Of a stretch of DNA of 64,000 nt, positions 24,240 through 36,796 are shown piece after piece. Position 1 is the first letter of the stretch; each line of letters opens with the position of its first letter. Under the pieces are notes generated by a model. It made no database searches, had not been told where the DNA came from, and saw nothing but the letters and a program-made list of their open reading frames with translations. Source of the stretch: Xanthostigma xanthostigma (taxonomy: Eukaryota; Arthropoda; Insecta; Raphidioptera; Raphidiidae); NCBI GenBank assembly GCA_963575645.1, contig OY754475.1, positions 20,436,509 to 20,500,508 of the forward strand, given 5' to 3'. The position numbers and the translations under genes are program-made.

Positions 24240-26039
24240 TTAGCTAAATGGATCAGAGCATATTTCATTTTTAACTGAAACGTCAGACTGACTCTGATTT
24301 CGCTTATTCGTGTGAGAAGAGACGTGCGATTTCAAAGTGCTCGAGCTAGCGAAGCATCGCCTACATATCTCACATGCGTACGGTTTCTCACCGGTATGTA
24401 TTCGTTTGTGCGCCTTCAAACTAACCGACTGCGTATAAGACTTGTTGCAAATGTCGCATCTGTACGGTTTCTCTCCGGTATGTGAAACTTTATGTCTTTT
24501 GAGATGCTCCATCTGAGTATAACTCTTATCGCAGACATCGCATTGAAACGGTTTCTCGCCAGTATGCACAACTTTGTGTCTATTCAAACTGGCCGTCGTG
24601 GTAAAACCTTTGCCGCACACGTTACATTGGAACGGTTTCTCGCCAGTATGTTTCATTTTGTGCGTTTTCAATTGCGTCATCTGTATGAAGAATTCACTGC
24701 AAACGTCACATTGGTACGGTTTCTCTCCAGTATGCACCAACATATGTCTCCTTAAGTTGTATATTTGTGAACACGTTTTATTGCAGTAAGGACACGTGTA
24801 CCTTTCCTGAAAGGTATGGACACGTTTGTGCGTTTTTAAATAACTCGGTATGTGAAAGCTTTTGGGGCAAATGTCACATTTATAAATTTTTTTACCCGTA
24901 TGCATTGTCAGATGCAGTTTCAGATAGTCTGCTCTGCCAAAGGTTTTGTTGCAGACGTCACACTGATGCGGCTTCTCGCCGGTATGCAATCGTTTATGTT
25001 TTTTCAAATGATCTGGTCTGCCGAAACATTTGCCGCAAACGTCACATTGAAAGGGTTTCTCACCTGTATGAATACGTTTATGTGCTTTGACATTGCTAGG
25101 GTGTGTAAAGTACTTGTTGCAAATTTCACACTGGAACGAATCAGTATTAAAAACGCGTTTTTGTTTCGCCGTTTTATTCTTTGAAAGTTTCCTTTTGTTT
25201 TTATTGGCGGTAATAGGTTTAACTGCGACAGCTTCATCGTAATTCTCTTGTTTGACGCTCTTTTGTTTAATATCGAAAGTGTCTTCGATACAAGTTTCGT
25301 CCAGCGTTTCCGAAAATTCACACTTCACCGTGAAGTTTGTGTTCACAACGGACTTTTCTTTATCTGCAGTTGGCACCACTTCAGTGTCGTTAATGTCGAC
25401 TTTTGTGTCTACCCAACTGATGTTACTGTTATCGTCGATGCTATCTTGTTTTATCGAAATGTTTTCTTCTGAATCTTGTTTCAATATTTTCTCGCAATCG
25501 TCTGAACACCCGGGATGCAGACTTTGTAAATAGTTGTATAAAATTCTTTCGGACTGAAGCGCCTTGTCTTGAAACCTATGGACTCGTTCAAGTTCTTTGT
25601 AACACAATTTACAGATGAATTTTGGTAAATTGTCGTTCCTCGATATCTGTTAAAAATTATAAATTAAATCAAAAAAATAGACCTAAAACTTATCCATGAA
25701 CCGTTTATTATCTCTTCATTATTTCTACATTCAAATTGTATTATTTGTTATTGATTCTCATCAAAGTAGTCTTAAATGTTTCTAAGGAGACATCGTGAAT
25801 AATACACTTCACTTTCATTTCATATGTGACGGTATATTAAGTCATATATTTTTTCTTATTGTCATGTTAAAATGAATCATATAACTTACGTTCACGGAAG
25901 TGCACTTTATAACCATATCTATTATTTGTGTTCCGAATTTAGACGAGTGCGAGAATATATCTGTTAAAGTCGTATCTCTCGTAAGACATACTCGACACAT
26001 TTTACTTAGATCTCCACTGAGTATTACAATTTCTCGCAT
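24240..26039 (-). CDS. ZAD10: ZAD-domain C2H2 zinc-finger protein, 10 fingers
   Basis: Exon 1 is 26039-25890 (MREIVILSGD, CRVC) and exon 2 is 25646-24240 (ISRNDNLPKF, CKLC), about 518 aa, with a 243-nt intron. A start three codons upstream (MFIMREI, 26048) is equally possible. The linker contains FTVKCEFSE and VKQEN motifs, then a basic NKNKRKLSKNKTAKQKR stretch as likely nuclear localisation signal. Ten fingers follow. Finger 4 is followed by the unusual linker TFQERYTCPYC, and finger 5 uses CPYCNKTCSQ, a form shared with ZAD1, ZAD9 and ZAD11. The C-terminus (SVKNEICSDPFS) is like ZAD4. Confidence 0.92.
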
Positions 26040-26555
26040 TATGAACAATTTTTGTCAGTTCTGTTATATATTTTTTTACATAGAATAAGACAGACCATAT
26101 AAAATCTACTACGTACAAATTTGAAAGTTTTGTTATATAGATCAGTTTGAAGTGTCGGTTACGTGTGGATGGATACGTATATTAAAATGTTTATAAACTT
26201 TGCGATATAGGTATAAAGCAAACAAAAAAAATATTGATTGCTTAATACCTACTAATAATTGTCTGAATTACGTTTTAATAAAGGTTAACTTATATTGCAT
26301 AACGGCCTCTGTAGATCGTGTTTAGTATACTTTTCTGTTTTGAGGTGTTAACTACGATGCTATTTTTTCTCAAAACGCGTTTTATTAAAACAAAGTGTTG
26401 CGTTCCCGTGTTAGTGAATAATTAGTGGAAATGGTTTTTTGATACATTTTATGGTTTTATCGATATTAAATTTTTGCAAAATAAGTGTTTTATTAAAAAC
26501 AGTGCATATCAGTATTACGTAATCATGTATTTTTCATACATTTTTTTTGGATAAA

Positions 26556-26764
26556 ATGGAGTCTACTTCAAACAGTTTCTGTGAGTAATTTATTTTTATT
26601 TTTGAATTAATTTTTCGTATTGCCGTAAATTTTTAAATGTTTTTATTTGAATGTATATCGTAATAGATCCGAGCTACGACATAGTGCTGGGTTGCAGAAA
26701 AGACAAAAAATTTGATTTGGCAATGACCTTAGATTATAACCATACATGTTTCTCCATAATATGA
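26556..26764 (+). CDS. Possible small two-exon gene (about 40 aa), function unknown
   Basis: ATG at 26556 reads MESTSNSF and meets a strong donor (GTGAGT) at 26581. An acceptor (taatag) at 26665-26666 reopens the frame at 26667 with matching phase, and the frame continues (YPSYDIVLGCRKDKKFDLAM) to a TGA at 26762-26764. The joined product is about 40 residues. I recognise no family. It would be the only plus-strand gene in the first 38 kb. A chance ORF, or the 5' exon pair of a longer transcript, cannot be excluded. Confidence 0.25.
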
Positions 26765-27136
26765 AATGCACTTTAGAACTTTGAGTCCATCGTGCTCAAA
26801 AAATAATTGATCGATTGAAACGATATTTTCATCGTTTTTTGTTACAATTTCCACTTCGAAACAATGTTTTTCTACGCATTTTGATATAAATTTATCTTGA
26901 AAAGCGATCTTTTTCTATACAGATCAATCATTCGTTTTTATGCGAGTACGATCTAATGTTCTGTATTACAGGAAGTTTGCTAATTATAATTTTTTTGACA
27001 ATCCTTTCTGCAACTCATCATAGGTCTATTTTAAATTTCTCAAATCTCCGGGCAACCAATACATAGATTTCCACTAAAAAGGGTCAAATTGCGGGATAAA
27101 TAAAATGATAAAAGTAGATAAAAAAATCATCAATAA

Positions 27137-27413
27137 TATAATACGCGCCACGGATCTAAAAGGTTCGGAAGCTAGTCACAAACAGCGTCGCAAAGGCACA
27201 TTTTAGAGCCGTTAAGACTCCCACCACCTCCCAGCTACCTGCTCGTCGGTGATTGGCCACTTGTCACTTTCCTACTTTAAAGTACAGTCGAGTGCGCTAT
27301 TGTCACGTTGTTATTTTAGTTTTGTTGTTCGCGAGTTTGTAGTTTTTCAACAGACTGCAAGCCCGCATTCGCATCTAACTTCCGAGCCTTTTTGATTCGT
27401 GGCGCGTATTATA
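27137..27413. mobile_element. MITE, 277 bp, with about 35-bp terminal inverted repeats
   Basis: The left end 'tataatacgcgccacggat' mirrors the right end 'attcgtggcgcgtattata'. The match continues through 'aaaaggttcggaag' and 'cttccgagccttttt'. No coding capacity. Superfamily unassigned; TA at the ends suggests a Tc1/mariner-type target. Confidence 0.75.
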
Positions 27414-27829
27414 CGAGGGAAATATATTCAACATATATATTGAAAAGTAGTACATTCGCTGACTTATACACATTACATAATTGAATTTGACACTTCAGAA
27501 AAATTGCATAACATCAATTTACATCAAGAAACAACCGGATTTATTTTGTAAATAAATACTATGCACAAAACATTACAAACACGAATAATAGTTTTAAAGA
27601 CAATAAATACTGCACACACCGCTAGCGGCAGTGTACTCTATTATCATTTTCACTCTATCTACGTTAATTTATTCAATTTGTAGATTTCATAAAATTCCGT
27701 TCTCTAAAATGGAACCATTTTTCGATTGATTCGAGTCCTAAAATTGTAACTGAAAAACGCGACCAGCCGTTTTTAGTTGGTTTGTACTTTGTACGTCCGA
27801 ACTCAACAGATCTCAAATCTTGACGGTTC

Positions 27830-28075
27830 GACTTATTTTATAGCGGCCCGCTGCTTCGCCCGATGTTATAAAGTGCCACCGTTTTTTCGCCGACTTACGT
27901 TGCAAAATTGGTCTTCACGAAAAGCGCTTTTATTTTTAATATATAGCCTGTGTCTATCCTTAAGGTCCATTCTAAATATTGGTGAAATGATTTTTGAAAT
28001 CGGATAAGTAGTTCCGGAGATTACCTCCTGCACGCAAACTTTACCTCTTTATAATATGGGTATATTTGCATTGTT
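27830..28075 (+). repeat. Dispersed repeat family, copy 2 of 3
   Basis: The fullest copy: 'cggcccgctgcttcgcccga', 'ttacgttgcaaaattggtct', 'taaatattggtgaaatga' and 'agtagttccggagattacct' in order. The same order of blocks is partly present at 23862 and 34610. Confidence 0.6.
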
Positions 28076-28185
28076 TACTATGAGACTAGAACCCTGTAGA
28101 AATTTAATTCTTGGCGTCTGGGCAAATTAACGCATTAAACGTTCTCAAATTTGTATTCTAAAATTTGATCACAAAACTGTAAATA

Positions 28186-30196
28186 TTAGCTACGCAAGTC
28201 AGGACACAAATCAGCGTTTTCTGAAACATCGTCCTGATATCTCGTTGTTGTGTGCGACGATATAATGTGAGCTTTCAACGTCGTTGTGTTCGCAAAACAC
28301 CTACTGCAAATCTGACATTTGTACGGTTTCTCACCGGTATGTAGCCGTTTGTGATCTCTCAGTCCTTGTGAATGCCTGTAACATTTATCGCAAATGTCAC
28401 ACTTGTACGGCCTTTCTCCTGTATGTACACGTTTGTGTACAGTCAAATGACTCGACTGAGTATAGCTCTTGTCGCATTGATCACACTGAAACGGTTTTGT
28501 CCCGGTGTGCACTAGTTTATGTCGTTCCAAAAGTCCAGTTGCAGTGAAACCTTTACTGCACACGTCGCACTGAAATATCTTCTCGCCCGTATGCAACAGT
28601 TTATGTATTTTTAGAGTGTGCATGTAAGAGAACCGTTTGTTGCAAATTTCACACTGGTACCGTTTCTCACCTGTGTGTATTAACATATGAATTTTTAAGT
28701 TGCCCATTGTCGAACAACGTTTGTCGCAATAGCTGCAACTGTATGGCTTCACGACGGCGTGTTTCACTTTGTGCGTTTTCAAATGTCCCGCCATGCTGAA
28801 CGCCTTGCTGCAAACGTCACACTGATACGGTTTTTCGCCGCTATGCTGTAGTTTGTGTGCACTCAGACCGCACTGAGTGGTGTAACATTTGCCGCAAACG
28901 TCACACTGGTACGGTTTTTTACCCGTGTGCGTTTGAAGATGGACTTTTAAGTTGTCGTCTCGACTGAAACGTTTGTTACACACTTCACACTGGTACGGTT
29001 TCTCGCCGGTATGTCTGCGTTTATGTTTTATTAAGTTGAACTGTTGTGCGAAAAATTTGCCGCAAACGTCACACTGGTACGGTTTCTCCCCAGTATGAAG
29101 CAGTGTGTGTTTTCTCAAATGATATGCTTGCGTGAAGCCTTTGTTGCAAACGTCACACTGATACGGTTTTTCGCCGGTATGTCTTCGTTTGTGTCTAGTT
29201 AGGTCGCCTGATTGTGTGAAACACTTGTTGCAAACGTCGCATTGATACGGTTTCACGCCCGTATGTCGCATCGTGTGCGTTTTTAATTCCGACGACGTGC
29301 GAAAACTTTTGTTGCAAACGTCGCACTGGTATGGTTTACTTTCGCTGTCGTGTTTTAACTTATGCCTGATCAAGTCGCCTTGTCGCGTGAAACTTTTATT
29401 GCACACGTCGCACTTGTTCGTTTTATCGCCGCGGTTTCGTTTTTGTTTTGACAATTTCTTTTTTTTGCCGATCGATTTCTTCTTTGGGCCATTTGGAATC
29501 GTTGATGTTGATTTAACTTCAGAAGAGAGTAGGCTTTTGTCTTCTTTTATTTCTTGTTTCAAATCGTTGCCGCCCTTAACATCTAGTTTAGAGTCTATTT
29601 TTTCCGAAACTTCGCATTTTACAACAAGAAATGGCTCCAATGAACTGTAAATTTCTTTTATACTGGTTTTGTGGACTTGATCACTACTATCTACTTTAAT
29701 TTCTTCCGATTCGATGTCACTGTCGTTATTTTCTGAAACGTTTCCTGAGCAGTCGACTTCTTCGAATTGGTTTTTAACAGTTTCTAAGCCTTGCAAACAT
29801 CGATGCAAAGCTCTTTCAGATTGCACAGCTTTCGTTTGGAACTGATGAATGCGTTCTAATTCAGCGTAACACAATTTACAAATTGATTTTGGCAGGTTGT
29901 CGTCTTTTGTTATCTACGTAACAATATTGCAATGATTAATGTCTTTCTGGTTAAATTATAGAACATAAAAATTCCAAAACAAAATCGTTTAGTTACAATT
30001 TCTTTTGGAATAAGCAGTTTTCTTTTTTAATTGATATGTGATTACTTACGTGAACGGGGGCGCATTTTATAATTATTTCCGATACTTGGCCTCCCAGTTT
30101 TTCACAGTGCGAAAATATATCAATCAGAATGTCTTTAGAAAGACATAATCTACATGTAACATTGAAATTTTTACGCAGCAGCGATATTTTCTCCAT
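28186..30196 (-). CDS. ZAD11: ZAD-domain C2H2 zinc-finger protein, 14 fingers
   Basis: Exon 1 is 30196-30050 (MEKISLLRKN, CRLC; 49 codons, one fewer than most) and exon 2 is 29913-28186 (ITKDDNLPKS, CKLC), about 624 aa, the largest of the array, with a 136-nt intron. The short linker has an acidic part (VDSSDQVHK, LVVKCEVSEKI, LKQEIKEDK) and a strongly basic part (GPKKKSIGKKKKLSKQKR). Fourteen C2H2 fingers follow, with mostly canonical TGEKPYQC linkers. The first linker (DSESKPYQC) and the CSYC finger near the middle deviate. Many fingers and regular linkers suggest a long DNA contact. Confidence 0.93.
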
Positions 30197-30810
30197 TTTA
30201 TAAAGATTGTAACTTCTTCTGTCAACGCATCTTTGGTTATTCCTTCATATTTGCTGTATTGGATGTGTTCACTACTACACATGCGTCAATTGTTGGAAAA
30301 TATAGGAGCAGAATAATTTTTAGCGTTATTAAATCATTTCATATTATGTCGACTTATAGAAGTGATAGTAAATTTGAATTTAAAATATTCTGTGTGCCTC
30401 CATTATTAATTGGAATTGTTAATAATTTTAGATGTTTGATGCTACCATACTCAATTATTAAAATTAACATTGTTTATACATACTGCAAACACCGTATAAT
30501 GCATACATTTTCAGCAACGGTACAAATATTTTAAAGTATTAATTTTACGTAAATAAATGCATTTCTAATTATTTATTAATGTTAAAACAATATAATTCAT
30601 ATACCTATATACTTACAAACAAAATAGTTAGTCTAAATACTTATTAATTGAAACAAACCAAACAAAAATATTATTATACCTTCAAATGTTTTTAACTCGC
30701 TGGTTTCTGAATAATTTTTTTTATTCACGTTTAAATTCGCTTGATGTAACTGAGCCAGCGCTTACACCCTACTAAATACGATTGCAATCAATTTTGTCGA
30801 GTTCAAATAA
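30197..30810. other. Intergenic region ZAD11-ZAD12
   Basis: AT-rich; nothing recognised beyond gene flanks. Confidence 0.5.
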
Positions 30811-32739
30811 TTATTCACCGATATGTACTCTTTTATGAGTATTTAAATTACTCGAACTAGTAAAACACTTACTGCAAACTTTACATCGATATGGTTTTTC
30901 ACCAGTATGCGTCAGTTTATGAATTTTCAAGCTGAGTGTATGTGAAAAACTTTTATTACATATACTGCACTGGTACGGTTTCTCGCCCGTGTGTATACGT
31001 TTATGTCCGGTTAAGTGTGTAATTCTAGAGAACGTTTTATTGCAAACGTCACACCGATGCGGTTTTTCTCCAGTGTGTAGACGTTTGTGCGCATATAAAT
31101 TACTAGAATTTTTAAAGCATTTACTACAGACGTCACATTGAAACGGTTTTTCTCCCGTATGTACAAATTTGTGTTTGTTCAACGTGTGGGTTGTTGTAAA
31201 CGATTTGCTACAAACGTCACACTGATACGGTTTATCGTCTGTATGTTGAAGTTTGTGGCGATTTAAATTACTGGCGTTACTGAAAGACTTGCAACATATG
31301 TCGCACAAGTAAGGTTTCTCTCCAGTGTGTGAGAGTTTGTGGATTTTCAGACTATCAACGTGCGAGAAACTCTTTTCACAAAGGTCACATCTATAAGGCT
31401 TCTCTCCCGTATGAACACGTTTATGTCTTATCATGTGAGTCAATCTTGTAAAGCACTTGTTGCAAATATCACACTGAAACGGTTTCTCGCCGGTATGCAA
31501 TTTTTTATGCGAATTTAAATTGGTAGGATTCGAAAAACACTTGTCGCAAACGTCACATTTGAACGGTTTCTCTCCGGTGTGTAGAATTTTGTGTCGCTTC
31601 ACGTCCGCGGATGTAGTGAAACCTTTGTTGCAAACGTCGCATCGATGCGGTTTTTCGCCGGTATGTTTCAGTTTGTGTCGATTCAATTTACTGGAATCCG
31701 TGAAAGATTTACTACAGACATCGCATAAGTAGGGTTTCTCGCCTGTATGCACACGTTTGTGAATTTTTAACGAATTCGAATGAGTGAATCTTTTGCTGCA
31801 AACCTCACATTGGTACGATTTTGTACCGGTATGCTGTACGATGTGTTTTCTTAAATCAACAGATTTTAAGAAGCATTTGTTACAAATTTCACATTTGTTT
31901 TGTTTTTCCCTGGAGTGAAGCTGTTTGTGCATTTTGAAAAGAGCCAATTCAGTGAAATATTTTTTACAAATGCGGCATCGGTATTTAGATGTCGATGGCT
32001 TGTTGACAGATGTAATATGAGTGTCGCTAAAACAGGATGTTTCGTGATCATCTTTTAAACTTTCACTACTTTCTCTTTTTATATCTTCACTCAGCGTTTC
32101 CGTTATTTCGTCCGTATCAGAATTGAAATTTCGATTTGGAAATTCAAAAATTGAAATTTCCTGATTGATATCCATGCTTTTTTTGTTTTGATTTAAAGAA
32201 TCATCGTCACTATTTATTCCTTGCCAGTTGCAATCTTCCTTCACTGCAGACTGTACTGTGCCCCCACTTTCTAAGGTTTCACATTTTACGTACACCCAAT
32301 TTGGATCTTTTCCACTCGTTTCGTCGTTTTCAGATCCCAAGCCATGTGACCACTGCAAATAGTGGCGTAATGCTTTTTCAGATTCGACCGCCTGCTCTTG
32401 GAAATTACGAATTTCTTTTAGTTGAACGCAGCATGATTTACAAATTGAATTTGGTAAATTATCGTCTTTTGCTATCTGTAATAAATAATTTTTTAATGGC
32501 ATGTCTGTATCGAAGTAATTACACGCGATTTTTTAATAGAAATGACTGCCTTTCGTTATTATTTTACGTATCATTTATATTGTTCTTACCTGTACGGGAG
32601 CACATTTTATAATAACATCTGCTATTTGTTCTTCTAGCTCAGATGAATATGAAAACATATCGGTTAAAATAACATCTTCAGAAAGACACAGTCTACATAT
32701 TTTACTAAAATTATTTCCAGTTATCGTAATATTTCGCAT
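30811..32739 (-). CDS. ZAD12: ZAD-domain C2H2 zinc-finger protein, 14 fingers
   Basis: Exon 1 is 32739-32590 (MRNITITGNN, CRLC, ending IIKCAPVQ) and exon 2 is 32475-30811 (IAKDDNLPNS, CKSCC), about 604 aa, with a 114-nt intron. Exon 1 lies in a frame too short to show up as a long ORF. It was found by looking for the ZAD first half at the expected distance. The exon 2 frame stays open into the intron (an ATG at 32502), which could give a false start without exon 1. The acidic linker (about residues 100-230) includes IKRESSESLKDD. Fourteen fingers follow. Blocks such as TDSSKLNRHKLKHTGEKPHRC and FSHVDSLKIHKLSHTGEKPYLC also occur in ZAD13. Confidence 0.93.
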
Positions 32740-32956
32740 TTTGTTAAATTCTTTACATAATACAGTTGGAAAAAACTAGTTTGATTATTGCGTGTACCTA
32801 CTTATTACGTAACTATTTCATACGAGCTAAATTAATTCTTTTGGTTTTGCCATAAAATAAATAAATTATTATATGTTTATTTAAACTTTAAAAAATAATA
32901 CATCTATATAACATTTTAAAAAAAGCTTGTCAATGACCTGAACGAGTTAAATGACA

Positions 32957-34506
32957 TTATTTTCCATGTATATGTTGTATTTTATGTCTATTCAAATTGC
33001 TGGCATTAGTGAAACTTTTACAACAAATATCACATAAAAACGGCTTTTCACCTGTGTGTGAAAGTTTATGTATTTTCAAACTGTCAGCATGTGAAAAAGT
33101 CTTGTCGCATGTATCGCATTGATAAGGTTTCTCGCCTGTATGGACCCGTTTATGTCTGACCATATGCGTGAATCGCGTAAAACATTTATTGCACACGTCG
33201 CATTTGTGCGGTTTCTCACCAGAATGCAACAGTTTGTGAGCACACAAATTTGCACTCTTGTTGAAACGTTTATAACAAACGTCGCATTCGAACGGTTTTT
33301 CTCCGGTATGTAAAAGTTTGTGTCTGTTGAGACCCGTAGATGTCGTGAAACGCTTGCTGCAAGCTTCACATCGATGCGGTTTCTCGCCGGTATGTTTAAG
33401 TTTGTGTCTATTTAAATTACTCGAATCTGTAAACGATTTGCTGCACACGTCGCATAAATACGGTTTCTCACCGGTATGCATCAGTTTGTGCAGTTTTAAA
33501 GTGTTGGTATGCGAGAAAGTTTTATCACAAATGTCACACTGGTACGGCTTCTCACCAGAATGTTTACGTTTATGAATTTTTAAATTTGCCAGTCTTGTAA
33601 AATGTTTATTGCATACATTACAGCGGTGTACTTTTGTGAATTTAGTTGTTGGGGATGTTACGTTTAAAATAGCAAGACTTCTTACATTTTTATCGGGTGA
33701 TATTTCAGGACTATTTTTAGATTTGCTTGATTTAACTTTATTTGCGCTTTCGTATGTTTTTTGTATCATTTTCATTCGAGTGTCGATTTTTTTTCTAGGT
33801 ATTGCGTTGCTAGCTTCTTTAAAAATACAGATGTTTGGTTTATCTTCAAAATCAAATGAAATAAAATCATTATCGCCAGATTTTCTTACGTCGCTATCGT
33901 CGCCGTGATTTGAATCGTTCCAATTAATAATTTCAGTGTCGCCGTTTTTTGCCGTTTCATATTTAACACACACAATATTTGAATTTAATCTGTTTGTTTT
34001 AACCTCAGAAAATTCCGATGTTTCTAGAACGGATTTTTCTGAACTTAACTCGTTTTCAGATAAGCTTCCTGCACGATTTTTTAAATTATTGTCTATTTTA
34101 GAAGATTCTAGAACAAATGTTTCTAAATCTAACCGTTTATCAGTTGTTAATTGTTCGAGGTAGTCATGAAGTAGCATTTCAGACTTTAACGCCAGTGTTT
34201 GAAATTTTTGAATGGTTGATATTTGAACGTAGCATGCTTTGCAAATCGAATCTGGCAGCTTGTCGTATTTTGTTATTATCTATAAAAGGCAATAGAGAGT
34301 ATGAATATTTAAAAAGTGGCGATTTTAAGTCATTAACAATATTGCTGTTTTTTACTTACATTAACGGGAGCACATCTTATAATTATATCTGCGATTCGCC
34401 CTCCCAATTCCGACGAATACAAAAATATATTGTTTGTAGCACCTTCTGATAGACACAACCTGCATATTTGTTTAAAATGTATGCCCATGAACATTGATTT
34501 ATTCAT
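32957..34506 (-). CDS. ZAD13: ZAD-domain C2H2 zinc-finger protein, 8 fingers
   Basis: Exon 1 is 34506-34360 (MNKSMFMGIH, CRLC; MKYK-MNKS at 34518 is an alternative start) and exon 2 is 34279-32957 (IITKYDKLPD, CKAC), about 489 aa, with an 80-nt intron. Exon 2 starts with one extra isoleucine codon compared with the other genes, unless the acceptor is used three bases further in. The linker is long (about 170 residues) and poor in lysine-glutamate motifs. The eight fingers correspond in order to the middle eight of ZAD12, so one arose from the other by loss or gain of terminal fingers. The last finger ends KIQHIHGK. Confidence 0.92.
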
Positions 34507-34983
34507 TTTATATTTCATTCAATTACAAAATATTTTTTATCTTCAACCTTTGTTTATGAAGTTATACAGTGTGCTTCAAAACGATTATCTTTATTAATAT
34601 CTATATTTTTTAATAGCCGCTAGTGCGCCGGTCCGGCTTCGCTCGATTGGCACCATTGTGTCGTCGACTTACGTTGCAAAATTGGTCTCCACGAAAAGCG
34701 CTTTTATCATATAATATAAAACAATATTAAAACCCAAATTATAATTTTATTGTTAAAAAAAACAAACAACTACAATGATATCATTTATAATTAAGCACTC
34801 ATACTCTTACTATAAATTAATGCATATTATTATTTTTGAATTCAGATAACTTCATAGCTTTGCTTTAAACAATTAATTTTAATTATCACCGATTTTTATA
34901 CAATGTTTTATAATTTACTTGGCCAATATAATTTCCCAGGCTAAAACTAACAAGTGAATTTTTGGTGGACCGTCACAAAATAA
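34507..34983. other. Intergenic region ZAD13-ZAD14
   Basis: Contains dispersed-repeat copy 3 at 34610-34722 (from 'ccgctagtgcgccggtcc' to 'cacgaaaagcgcttttat'). The rest is AT-rich with no gene. Confidence 0.55.
34610..34722 (+). repeat. Dispersed repeat family, copy 3 of 3
   Basis: A truncated copy sharing 'cgacttacgttgcaaaattg' and 'gaaaagcgcttttat' with 27880-27935. Confidence 0.6.
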
Positions 34984-36501
34984 TTATGGCTTATCACTAG
35001 TATGAACTCGTTTATGAGTTTTCAAATGATTCGATTGTTTAAAACATTTGCCACAAACGTCACACTGATAAGGTTTATCGTCAGTATGTTGTAGTTTATG
35101 TCTAATTAAATTGCTGGCGAGGCTGAAACATTTACAACAAATATCGCACAAGTAAGGTTTCTCGCCAGTATGTACCAGTTTATGTCTTTTCAACGTGTTG
35201 CGAATACTGAAACATTTACCACACACGTCGCACCTGTACGGTTTCTGACCGGTGTGTAGAAATTTATGTTTATTCAGCGTGTCGATCGTGGCAAACGGTT
35301 TGTTGCAGACTTCACACTGGATCGGTTTATCGTATGTGTGCTGAAGTTTGTGTCTGTTTAAATCGCTCACCATTCTGAAACACTTACAGCAAATATCGCA
35401 TGTGTGAGGTTTTTCTCCGGTATGTAGCAGTTTGTGACGTTTCAAGTTATCATCACGTCTGAACCTTTTACAGCAAACTTCGCACTGATACGGTTTTTCG
35501 CCAGTGTGAAGTCGTTTGTGCGTTTTTAAGTGAATCGATTGAGTAAAGTTCTTGTTGCAAATATCGCAGTGAAGTGAATTCCTACGTGCGTGTTTCGATT
35601 TTAATGATTTGTTTTTTGAACGGTTCTTTTTACTATCTGCTGTTGACGGCACTGTTTCAGCAGAGCAGTCGACTGTCTCTTGTTTTATACTTTTTGGACT
35701 GAGATTTGCGAAAGTTTCTTCGAAATGAGTTTCAACTAACGTTGCAGGATATTCACATTTCACGACAACGTTGGTGCTAAAATTAGTGTTTTCTTTATTT
35801 GAAGTTGGCATTTTTTCGGTGCTTTTTGTTTCTTTCCAACTGTGATTACTGTCAACGTCGTCGTTATCTTGTTTTATAGAGATGTCTTCTGTTTTGTCGT
35901 CGTGCTTTAACAGTACGCCGTATTGTTCGGAACTGCCGGGGTATAGGCGTTGTAGATAATTTTGCAGGACTCTTTCTGATTGCAGGGCCTTCTTTTGAAA
36001 CCGTTGAACTCTTTCAAGTTCATTGTAACAATGTTTACAGATGAAATTTGGTAATTTATCGTCTCTTGTGACCTGTTTAAAATTAAAAATGCAATTTAAT
36101 CACAATTTCCGTATATACCTTTAGATATACAACAGCTAAGCTGTCGAAATAACATACATTCTAAAATAAAGTTTGGTCTAGTATCTACAGTAAAAATTGT
36201 GTCATATTTTATGTGTACAGTTCATCAACTTATTATACTTTACAATTTCAGTAATAATTAAAATAATATAATAAGAAAATTTTATGACTAATTGATCCGT
36301 ATTACACTAGTTTTAAGATCAAAATAATTTGTGAAGTTTGATTGTACTTACGCACACGGAAGCGCACTTTATAACTACATCCACAATTTGACCACCAAGT
36401 TTTGACGAATGCGAAAATATATCAGTTAAATTTACATCGTCAGTTAGACACAATCTGCACATTTTACTGAGGTCTCCATAACGTACTGTAATTTCCTTCA
36501 T
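34984..36501 (-). CDS. ZAD14: ZAD-domain C2H2 zinc-finger protein, 7 fingers
   Basis: Exon 1 is 36501-36352 (MKEITVRYGD, CRLC) and exon 2 is 36072-34984 (VTRDDKLPNF, CKHC), about 412 aa, with a 279-nt intron. The open frame of exon 2 continues 87 codons above the first internal ATG (35811), up to the acceptor. The linker has VVKCEYPATLVETHFEETF and IKQETVD, as in ZAD3/4/9, followed by a basic KKNRSKNKSLKSKHARR stretch as in ZAD1. Of the seven fingers, two (RMVSDLNRH and SLASNLIRH) are followed by QHT(Y/D)DKP linkers like those of ZAD12. The gene thus looks like a mosaic of subgroup features. Confidence 0.91.
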
Positions 36502-36796
36502 TTTGAATTATTTATTTCTCAAAATAGATATTACTATACTGTTCTTGACTGTATATCGTAAACAAAAAAAGTAATTCATCTTTTTCTATTTCTTTTCAAA
36601 GGATAGGATATACAGAATATGTATATATTTTGATTTTTAGTTGTGTACGAGTGGAACTGAAGGTAATTAAGAGGTAAATTAAATTGAAAATACTGATATT
36701 AATATATTTATTTTCAAATTCCAACAAAAGGTTTTGCTGTTATTGCGGTCTCTTAAACGTTTGTGCTCAAAAGAACAACTCGCCGATAATTTCCGC

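Larger units (their letters stand above)
26040..28185. other. Widest intergenic region of the array (ZAD10-ZAD11)
   Basis: About 2.1 kb. It holds a possible spliced micro-ORF (26556-26764, plus), a MITE (27137-27413) and dispersed-repeat copy 2 (27830-28075). The rest is AT-rich with no recognised gene. Confidence 0.55.

Noticed and set aside
32476..32502. Start of ZAD12 at the ATG at 32502
   Set aside because: That ATG lies in the intron. The acceptor at 32476 and a matching ZAD first exon at 32590-32739 explain the gene better.
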